From: VFMC01 sp040398525
GTDB lineage: Bacteria > Actinomycetota > Acidimicrobiia > Acidimicrobiales > Ilumatobacteraceae
Reading direction: 5' to 3'
DNA: 64,000 bases
Assembly (NCBI GenBank): GCA_040398525.1
Contig: JBBATY010000013.1
Span: 8,667-72,666, forward strand
Shown here: one piece after another, positions 16,407-23,061 of the stretch
Layout: the number at the start of each line of letters is the position of its first letter
Numbering within the stretch: the stretch's first letter is position 1
Notes under the pieces: model-generated
Told to the model about the DNA's origin: nothing
Databases searched by the model: none
The model's input: only the letters and a program-made list of their open reading frames with translations
Position numbers and translations under genes: made by a program

Positions 16407-17519
16407 GTGAAGACCAAGGCTGCTGTCCTCTGGGAAGTCAACACACCGTGGAGCGTGGAGGAGATCGACCTCGATCCCCCCGGCCCGGGTGAGGTGCTGG
16501 TGAAGATCGCTGCGAGCGGCATGTGCCACAGCGACGAGCACCTCGTCACCGGCGACCTGCCGTTCGCCCCGCCCATCATCGGTGGGCACGAGGGTGCAGG
16601 TGTCGTGCAGGAAGTGGGCGAGGGCGTCAGCTGGCTCGCCCCCGGCGATCACGTCGTGTTCGGGTTCATCCCGTCGTGCGGCCGCTGCGCGAGCTGCTCG
16701 ACCGGCCACCAGAACCTGTGCGACCTCGGCGCGCTGATGGGCCTCGGCAAGCAGATCTCCGACGGCACCAGCCGTCACCATGCCCGTGGCCAGGACCTCG
16801 CCCTGATGTGCATCCTCGGCACCTTCGCCCACCACACCGTGGTGAACGAGGCGAGCTGCATCAAGATCGACAAGGACGTGCCGCTCGACCGGGCGTGCCT
16901 GCTCGGTTGCGGTGTGGTCACCGGCTGGGGCTCGAGCGTGTACGCAGCCGAGGTGAAGCCCGGCGACACCGTGGCCGTCGTGGGCGTGGGCGGCATCGGC
17001 GCCAACGCCATCCAGGGCGCCAAGTTGGCCGGCGCGAAGCGCATCATCGCCATCGACCCGGTGGAGTTCAAGCGCGAGAAGGCGATGGAGTTCGGCGCCA
17101 CGCACACGTTCTCGTCGATGGAAGAGGCGCTGCCGGGCATCCAGGAGCTCACCTGGGGCACGATGGCCAACAAGGTCATCATGACCATGGGCGTGGGCTC
17201 GGGCGAGGTGATCGGCTCGGCCATGGCGCTGGCGTCGAAGCGTGGTCGCGTGGTCGTCACCAACATCCACCCGGCGCTCGAGTACAGCGCCTCGATGAGC
17301 CTGCTCGACCTCACCCTGATGGAGAAGCAGCTCGTCGGCTCGCTGTTCGGTTCGGGCAACCCGCGCGCCGACATCCCCAAGCTGATCGGGCTCTACCGCG
17401 AGGGTCAGCTCGACCTCGACGGCCTGGTCACCAACGAGTATCCGCTCGAAGGGGTCAACGAGGGCTACGACGCGATGCGCGCGGGCACCAACATCCGCGG
17501 CGTGCTGAAGTACGACTGA
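16407..17519 (+). CDS. NDMA-dependent (mycofactocin-linked) zinc alcohol dehydrogenase
   Basis: A 370-residue medium-chain dehydrogenase. The catalytic Zn ligands are Cys in GMCHSDEHLVTGD, His-Glu in GGHEGAG and Cys in LLGCGVVTGWGS. The structural Zn site is PSCGRCASCSTGHQNLC. The Rossmann motif is GVGGIGANA. The sequence matches the Rxyl_3153-type nicotinoprotein group, whose NAD(H) stays bound and is recycled by mycofactocin in vivo (or NDMA in vitro). The position divergent from mftA supports this. GTG at 16407 begins the homology (KTKAAVLWEV). The stop lies 13 nt before moxR. Confidence 0.9.
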   Translation: MKTKAAVLWEVNTPWSVEEIDLDPPGPGEVLVKIAASGMCHSDEHLVTGDLPFAPPIIGGHEGAGVVQEVGEGVSWLAPGDHVVFGFIPSCGRCASCSTGHQNLCDLGALMGLGKQISDGTSRHHARGQDLALMCILGTFAHHTVVNEASCIKIDKDVPLDRACLLGCGVVTGWGSSVYAAEVKPGDTVAVVGVGGIGANAIQGAKLAGAKRIIAIDPVEFKREKAMEFGATHTFSSMEEALPGIQELTWGTMANKVIMTMGVGSGEVIGSAMALASKRGRVVVTNIHPALEYSASMSLLDLTLMEKQLVGSLFGSGNPRADIPKLIGLYREGQLDLDGLVTNEYPLEGVNEGYDAMRAGTNIRGVLKYD

Positions 17520-17532
17520 CGGGCCACCCGAG

Positions 17533-18447
17533 ATGGACGACCTCGTCACGCGCCTGTCGGGCGCGGTCGTCGGGCGTCGGCGCGAGCTCGAGCTCGTCGT
17601 CGCTGCGCTGCAGGCCGACCGCCACATCGTGCTCGAAGGGCCGCCAGGCACCGGCAAGAGCACGCTGCTGCGCGCCGTCGCCGACGAGCTCGGCATCGGC
17701 TTCGAGTTCGTCGAGGGCAACGCCGAGCTCACCCCGGCGCGCCTGGTGGGACATTTCGATCCGGCGCGGGTGCTCACGGATGGCTACGTGCCCGACGTGT
17801 TCGTGCCCGGGCCGCTCGTCACGGCGATGACTGGTGGGGCGTTGCTCTACGTCGAGGAGATCAACCGCATCCCGGAGGAGACCCTCAACGTGCTCATCAC
17901 CGTGATGAGCGAGCAGGAGCTCCACGTGCCCCGCCTCGGTCGCGTGGTGTGCACCCCCGGGTTCCGGCTCGTCGCGGCGATGAACCCGTTCGACGCGGTG
18001 GGTACGGCGCGCATCTCCGGTGCGGTCTACGACCGGATGTGCCGTCTGGCGATGACCTACCAGAGCGCAGCCGAAGAGGTTGCGATCGTCGAGCAGGCGC
18101 TGCCCGAGCGCCTCGAGCCGGTGTGGCTGGGCAAGGTCGTCGAGCTCGTCCGCCGCACACGCGAGCACCCCGACCTGCGGATGGGCTCGTCGGTGCGTGG
18201 GGCGATCGACCTGGCCCTGGTCGCCACCAGCCTCGGCTCGCTGCGGGGCATGCCGCCGTACCAGCCGAGCGTCGGCCTCGATGCGGCGATCGTCGCCCTG
18301 TCGGGACGGATCCGTGTGCGCGAGGGCTCGACCCGCACCGCCGAGGGGATCGTCACCGAGCTGTGGGAGGAGATCTTCGGGCGCGTCGGGGCGGGTGACG
18401 CCGAGGGAAAAGCTGGCGCCCCGACTGGGGCCAGCAGCTCCCTCTGA
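17533..18447 (+). CDS. MoxR-family AAA+ ATPase
   Basis: A 304-residue ATPase with Walker A GPPGTGKST near residue 38, Walker B GALLYVEEINR near 108, sensor region RLVAAMNPFDAVGT and an Arg-rich second half. MoxR/CbbQ/NorQ-type ATPases pair with a VWA protein to remodel or metallate a client enzyme. Here the VWA gene follows by 44 nt and an alcohol dehydrogenase precedes by 13 nt, so the dehydrogenase is the obvious client candidate (inference). The last 20 residues are a non-conserved Gly/Ala/Ser tail. Confidence 0.88.
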   Translation: MDDLVTRLSGAVVGRRRELELVVAALQADRHIVLEGPPGTGKSTLLRAVADELGIGFEFVEGNAELTPARLVGHFDPARVLTDGYVPDVFVPGPLVTAMTGGALLYVEEINRIPEETLNVLITVMSEQELHVPRLGRVVCTPGFRLVAAMNPFDAVGTARISGAVYDRMCRLAMTYQSAAEEVAIVEQALPERLEPVWLGKVVELVRRTREHPDLRMGSSVRGAIDLALVATSLGSLRGMPPYQPSVGLDAAIVALSGRIRVREGSTRTAEGIVTELWEEIFGRVGAGDAEGKAGAPTGASSSL

Positions 18448-18491
18448 GGCAGCCGCCACGCGCCAAAGAGGGCGACGAGGCCGACGAGGCC

Positions 18492-19424
18492 GTGCAGCAG
18501 GCGCAGCGCAAGACGACCTCGCGGCGCGAGCTGGCGCGCAACCCGCGCTTCGAGCAGGTCTCGCCCGAGGTGGGCGAGCTCGACGAAGCGGCCCTCGACG
18601 AGTCGATGCAGGACGACCCGGACGAGACCTTGGCGATGCTCGCCGATCTCACCGGCGCCACCGATGTGGCATTGCGCGACCTCGCCCGGCGGCTCGCCGG
18701 GCGGCTGTTCCTCGACATCTCTCGACGTGGGCCGAGCCGGCCGCGCGGCGTCGGCAAGCTCGTCGAGCAGCCCTACCGGCCCGACGGTGGCGACCTCGAC
18801 ATCGATGCGAGCATGGAGGCGATCGTCGAGGCAGGTGGTGCCCGACGAGCACGTGGTCCGGGTGATGCGCCGTCCACGATCGGCCACGGGCTCGACGTCG
18901 AGCGGCTGCGCGTGCGCGGCTGGGCCCAGCCGGGCACGGCGCTGTGCCTGCTGGTCGACCGCAGTGGCTCGATGGGCGGCAAGCCGCTCGCCACCTCGGC
19001 GGTGGCGGCAGCAGCGGTTGCCTGGCGAGCGCCGTCGGACTACAGCGTGCTCGCGTTCGGCAAGGACGTCGTCGCAGCGAAGAGCCAGGACCTCGCCAAG
19101 TCGAGTGAACGGGTGGTCACCGATGTGCTCGCCCTGCGCGGCTTCGGCACGACCGACCTGGCCGGTGCGTTGCTGGGGGCGGCCGAGCAGTTGCGTCGCA
19201 GCCGGGCCGGCCGCAAGGTGACGATCCTGCTGAGCGACTGCCGGGCCACGGTCGACGGCGACCCGTTCGCCGCGGCCGCCGGGCTCGACGAGCTGGTGAT
19301 CATCGCTCCCGAGGGTGATGATGCCGAGGCGCAGGCGTTCGCCCGGCGCACGGGCGCGAGGCTCACCACGGTGGACGGTCCGGCGTCGGTCGCCGAGGCG
19401 ATCGGTCGGGTGCTCGAAGGCTGA
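18492..19424 (+). CDS. VWA-domain protein (CoxE/CbbO/NorD-type MoxR partner)
   Basis: A 310-residue protein with an acidic helical N-terminal half (residues 1-145) and a C-terminal VWA domain. The MIDAS metal site is DRSGSMGG near residue 156, with the Thr of GFGTTDLAGAL and the Asp of LLSDCRATVDGD completing it. This N-helical plus C-VWA layout is that of partners of MoxR/CbbQ ATPases. GTG at 18492 is the first ATG/GTG after an in-frame stop at 18396. It is the third gene of the adh-moxR-vwa operon. Its stop codon lies in a hairpin shared with the convergent LCP gene. Confidence 0.85.
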   Translation: MQQAQRKTTSRRELARNPRFEQVSPEVGELDEAALDESMQDDPDETLAMLADLTGATDVALRDLARRLAGRLFLDISRRGPSRPRGVGKLVEQPYRPDGGDLDIDASMEAIVEAGGARRARGPGDAPSTIGHGLDVERLRVRGWAQPGTALCLLVDRSGSMGGKPLATSAVAAAAVAWRAPSDYSVLAFGKDVVAAKSQDLAKSSERVVTDVLALRGFGTTDLAGALLGAAEQLRRSRAGRKVTILLSDCRATVDGDPFAAAAGLDELVIIAPEGDDAEAQAFARRTGARLTTVDGPASVAEAIGRVLEG

Positions 19425-19437
19425 CCCGAGCGGGTCA
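19422..19437. terminator. hairpin carrying both stop codons of convergent genes
   Basis: TGACCC-GAGC-GGGTCA, a perfect 6-bp stem. The left TGA is the stop of the VWA gene; the right TCA is the complement of the LCP stop. A bidirectional terminator is likely, although no T-tract follows. Confidence 0.5.
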
Positions 19438-20730
19438 GCACTGGACGTCGCGCGGTGGCACGACGCCCTTGGTGTTCTCGTCCGGCACGACCTCACCGGT
19501 CGACGGAGCGAGTGTGGTCGCTGCGCCGATGGTGGTGGGCGTGGTGCCGGCCAGCGGGGCCTCACCGCGGAACACGGCGAGGATGCGCTGCATGTTCGTG
19601 CCCCCGAGGCGCGGGATCAGCACTGAGGCGCCGCCCTGGTTCGAGCCCTCGGCCTCGATCTGGTACGACGCCACCGTCGACGGGTCGAGGTTGCGCAGCA
19701 CGCCGACGAACTGGAGCATCATGCTCGGCGTCAGCTCGTCGTCGACCACGACGTTCTCCTCGGCGGTCTTGATGAGGCCGCGAGCCACGCTGGGGTTGAG
19801 GACGCCCTTGTCGAGGGCCGCCGACATCGCCCGGCGGATGAAGTCCTGCTGGCGCGAGACCCGGCCGAGGTCGCTGACCGGGTCCTCTTTCCATTTCCCG
19901 TCGACCTGGTACTGGTACTTCCGCGAGCGGACGTAGGCGAGGGCGTGGTCGCCGTCGAAGGTGAAGCACCCGGCGGTCGGCACGTTCAGCCCGGTGTTCT
20001 TGTCGCGCGCCGGATAGGTGAACGGCACCTTCACACCACCGACGGCGTCGACGATGTTCTTGAAGGCGCAGAAGTCGACCTGGATGAAGTGATCGACGCG
20101 AAGGCCGAAGTTGTAGAAGATCGTGTCGATCAGGCGCTGCGGGTCGTCCTTCACGTAGGCCGTGTTGATCCGCTGCTTGCTGCCCCGGCCGGCGATCTCG
20201 ACCCACAGGTCGCGGGGGAACGACAGCACCGCTGCCCGACCCGTGGACGGATCGACCCGCATCAGCATGATCGTGTCGCTGCGCTCGCCCATCCCCTCGC
20301 GGTTGCCGAAGGCCGAGGCGTACGGTGAGTTCGGATCGATGCAGGCGTTGTTGTCGGCGCCGGTGATGAGGAAGTTCCTGGCCGTCGGGTCGGCCGGCGG
20401 GAAGGTCTCGGGCGGTGCAGTGGTCACCACGGTCGTCGCCGCAGCGGTGACGGCCGTGCCGGCTGCCGGGTCGGTGCTCGACACGGGCGCCACCGACGAA
20501 CTGGGCGAGAGCGGGCCCGTAGGAGCCGGGGGTGCAGCGATCTCGACACGGCCGATGCTGTTGCCGATGTTGCGTGCGACGACGAGCGCGAGCGCTCCGA
20601 CGAAGCAGGCGAGGATGACCACCAGGTTCACGACCAGCAGCAGCCGCTGGTACCAGCGACGCTGTGGGCCGCGCGACGGCGGGAGGTCGTCGGCCGACAA
20701 CGGCTCGTACGGGCGGGCAGACGACCACAT
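19435..20730 (-). CDS. LytR-CpsA-Psr (LCP) family cell-wall ligase
   Basis: A 431-residue membrane-anchored protein. The cytoplasmic N-terminus is followed by a membrane helix at about residues 30-53 (LLLVVNLVVILACFVGAL) and a Pro/Ser/Thr-rich linker. The LCP domain has NFLITGADNN, GERSDTIMLMRVDP with its Arg/Asp phosphate ligands, LSFPRDLWV, INTAY and YVRSRKYQY. LCP proteins transfer undecaprenyl-linked polymers (arabinogalactan, teichoic acid or capsule) to peptidoglycan. Cys in GADNNACID, DFCAF, AGCFTF and the terminal VQC suggest disulfides outside the cell. TAGCCT lies 9 nt before ATG. Confidence 0.9.
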   Translation of the reverse strand: MWSSARPYEPLSADDLPPSRGPQRRWYQRLLLVVNLVVILACFVGALALVVARNIGNSIGRVEIAAPPAPTGPLSPSSSVAPVSSTDPAAGTAVTAAATTVVTTAPPETFPPADPTARNFLITGADNNACIDPNSPYASAFGNREGMGERSDTIMLMRVDPSTGRAAVLSFPRDLWVEIAGRGSKQRINTAYVKDDPQRLIDTIFYNFGLRVDHFIQVDFCAFKNIVDAVGGVKVPFTYPARDKNTGLNVPTAGCFTFDGDHALAYVRSRKYQYQVDGKWKEDPVSDLGRVSRQQDFIRRAMSAALDKGVLNPSVARGLIKTAEENVVVDDELTPSMMLQFVGVLRNLDPSTVASYQIEAEGSNQGGASVLIPRLGGTNMQRILAVFRGEAPLAGTTPTTIGAATTLAPSTGEVVPDENTKGVVPPRDVQC

Positions 20731-20778
20731 GGCCCGCTCAGGCTAGCCCTGGCGCTCGTTCGAGGGAGGTCGCGGACC

Positions 20779-21930
20779 TCAGTCGTAGACGATGACGCCG
20801 CGGATGTTCTCGCCGTCGCGCATCGCCTGGTAGCCGTCGTTGATCTGGTCCTGGGTGTAGCGGCGGGTGATCAGCTCGTCGAGCTTCAACTGGCCGTCGC
20901 GGTACATGCCGAGCAGGCGGGGGATGTCGGCGCGCGGGTTCAGCGAGCCGAAGATCGTGCCCTTGATCTCCTTGTTCCACATGGCCAGCTGGAACAGGTT
21001 CACGGCGGCCTGGGTCTGCTCCATCGGGGCGACGGCGGTGACGACGCACGTCCCGCCCTTGCCGGTGAGGGTGAGGCCGAGCTCCATCATGTCGCCGTAC
21101 ATCACGCCCGGGGTCATGATCACCTTGTCGGCCATCTGCCCCTCGGTCATCTCGGCGACGGCCATCAGGGCGTCCTGCATCAGCGGGAAGGTGTGCGTGG
21201 CGCCGAACTCCATCGCCTTTTCGCGCTTGAACTCGACCGGGTCGATGGCGACGACGTGCTTGGCGCCTGCCATCTTCGCTCCCTGGACGGCGTTGATCCC
21301 GATGCCGCCGATGCCCACGACCACCACGGTGTCGCCCGGGGTGACCGCGGCGCGGTTGGTGGCCGAGCCCCAGCCGGTGGCGACACCGCACGACACGAGT
21401 GCGACCGACTCGAGCGGCAAATCGTTGTCGACCTTGATGAGCGAGTTCTCCGACACGCAGGCGTGGCGCGCGAAGGTGCCGAGCTTGGCGAACAGCCCGA
21501 CGGGTTGGTCGCCGCGCACGAAGTGGCGGTGGGTGCCGTCGGTGATCATCCCGCCGCCGAAGGTGCCACGCCCGTTGTCGCACAGGTTCTGGCGGCCCGT
21601 CGAGCACGGCTTGCAGCGACCGCACGACGGCACGAAGCTCGCCGAGACGTGGTCGCCCGGCTTCACCGAGGTGACGCCCGGGCCGACCTCGACGACGACC
21701 CCGGCGCCCTCGTGGCCGCCGATCATCGGGAACAGCGACTCGATGCCCATCAGCGCCATCGCCTCGGCGGGCGGCACCATGTCGCCGGTGACGAGGTGCT
21801 CGTCGCTGTGGCACAGCCCGGCGACCTTCCACTCGACGACCACTTCACCGGCTCGGGGCGGATCGATGCGAACGGTCTCGATCTGCCACTGCTGATCGGT
21901 TCCCCACAGGACTGCAGCGCGTGTCTCCAT
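20779..21930 (-). CDS. second NDMA-dependent alcohol dehydrogenase
   Basis: A 383-residue paralogue of the enzyme at 16407, with the same Zn ligands (GLCHSDEHLVTGD, GGHEGAG, SCGVATGWGS; structural site PSCGRCKPCSTGRQNLC) and Rossmann motif GIGGIGINA. Both share the identical stretch VEFKREKAMEFGATHTF. It has a 12-13-residue insertion after VTGD (VPPAEAMALMG). The family uses tightly bound NAD(H) recycled through mycofactocin. It stands alone downstream of the LCP gene. TACAAC lies 7 nt before ATG. Confidence 0.88.
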   Translation of the reverse strand: METRAAVLWGTDQQWQIETVRIDPPRAGEVVVEWKVAGLCHSDEHLVTGDMVPPAEAMALMGIESLFPMIGGHEGAGVVVEVGPGVTSVKPGDHVSASFVPSCGRCKPCSTGRQNLCDNGRGTFGGGMITDGTHRHFVRGDQPVGLFAKLGTFARHACVSENSLIKVDNDLPLESVALVSCGVATGWGSATNRAAVTPGDTVVVVGIGGIGINAVQGAKMAGAKHVVAIDPVEFKREKAMEFGATHTFPLMQDALMAVAEMTEGQMADKVIMTPGVMYGDMMELGLTLTGKGGTCVVTAVAPMEQTQAAVNLFQLAMWNKEIKGTIFGSLNPRADIPRLLGMYRDGQLKLDELITRRYTQDQINDGYQAMRDGENIRGVIVYD

Positions 21931-21978
21931 GGACGCGGTTGTAGCACGTCGGCGGGGTCGGACTGTTCAGCGCAGCGC

Positions 21979-21995
21979 TCGGCCCGTCAGGCCGA
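21979..21995 (-). terminator. possible terminator after the L,D-transpeptidase gene
   Basis: TCGGCC-CGTCA-GGCCGA, a 6-bp stem 9 nt past the L,D-transpeptidase stop. No T-tract. Confidence 0.3.
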
Positions 21996-22003
21996 CCTGG
22001 AGC

Positions 22004-23047
22004 TCAGGGCAGGACGACGACGCGGGTGCCGACGCCCGCCCAGTTCCACATGAACAGCGCATCTGCGGTGGCCTGCCGCACACACCCACCCGACAGCGGC
22101 CGGCCGAGCTGGGCGTCGGTCTGCAGCGGCACGTTGCCACGCTTGGGGATCTCGTGGAAGCCGATGTTGTCGGTGTTCGCCGTGTTCCTGGTGAAGCGCA
22201 CCATCCAGCGCATGCAGACGCCGGGCGACGACAGGCTGCAGGTGATCGAGCTGCGCGAGAAGACCTGGTAGCTGCCCGGCCGTGGCTGGGCCATCTTCCC
22301 CGAGACGAGGTAGGTGCGGGTGACCGACTCGTCGGCCTCGATGATCCACACCCGCTGCGCCGTCTTGCTGTACACCACGCGGCGGCCGCTGCCCGAGCCC
22401 GCCGGGACGTCGATGCTGCCGCCGGAGCCGGGTGTGGTGGTGGGAGGTGAGGTGACCGGCGGTGCCACTGTCGACGACGTCGTGGTGGTGGTCGCCCCTT
22501 CGGGCAGGCAGATCGTGCGCCCGGCGAACAGCTTGGTCGAGGTCGTCGCCGCGTTGACGGCGAGCAGTGCCGACAGGCTGATGCTGTGGCGGGTGGCGAT
22601 CCGCTGCCAACCGTCGCCGGCCTGGACGACGTAGTTCATCGCGCACACCGGGGGTGGCGCCGTCGTCGTGGTGGTGGTCGTGGTGGTGGTGGCGCCAGCG
22701 GGCAGGCAGAGCACCTTGCCGACGAACAGCTTGGTCGAGGCGTTCGCGGAGTTGGCGGCGTAGAGGGCGCTCACCGTCACCCCGTGCATGCTGGCGATGC
22801 GGATCCATCCGTCACCGCGCTGCACGGTGTAGGTGAGCGCGCACGGTGCGGGTGTCGTCGTGGTGGTGGTCGACGGATCGGCGGGCGTGCTGGTGGGCGG
22901 CGGGTCGGTGGGCACCTGCGGCCGAGGTGCGGCATCAGCCCCGAGCGGTGCGGCGAGCACGGCGAGCGCTGCGGCCACGCCGACGGCGATGACGGAGAGC
23001 CGACGGAGGAAGGGGTTCGGGCCGGTCGCGGTCGCGGACGAGGTCAT
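22004..23047 (-). CDS. LysM x2 L,D-transpeptidase (YkuD domain)
   Basis: A 347-residue exported protein. The N-terminal hydrophobic segment is at about residues 13-36 (LSVIAVGVAAALAVLAAPLGA). LysM 1 starts YTVQRGDGWIRIASMHGV and LysM 2 YVVQAGDGWQRIATRHSI, separated by Thr-rich linkers. The C-terminal catalytic domain has His in IGFHEIPKRG and the Cys nucleophile in LSGGCVRQATADA, the YkuD signature. The enzyme would bind peptidoglycan and make 3-3 cross-links or attach proteins. Paired Cys at the LysM edges (CALTY/VLCLP, CAMNY/TICLP) suggest one disulfide per LysM. ATG at 23047 lies 14 nt after the valS stop. Confidence 0.9.
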   Translation of the reverse strand: MTSSATATGPNPFLRRLSVIAVGVAAALAVLAAPLGADAAPRPQVPTDPPPTSTPADPSTTTTTTPAPCALTYTVQRGDGWIRIASMHGVTVSALYAANSANASTKLFVGKVLCLPAGATTTTTTTTTTAPPPVCAMNYVVQAGDGWQRIATRHSISLSALLAVNAATTSTKLFAGRTICLPEGATTTTTSSTVAPPVTSPPTTTPGSGGSIDVPAGSGSGRRVVYSKTAQRVWIIEADESVTRTYLVSGKMAQPRPGSYQVFSRSSITCSLSSPGVCMRWMVRFTRNTANTDNIGFHEIPKRGNVPLQTDAQLGRPLSGGCVRQATADALFMWNWAGVGTRVVVLP

Positions 23048-23061
23048 GGTGATGAGTGTCC

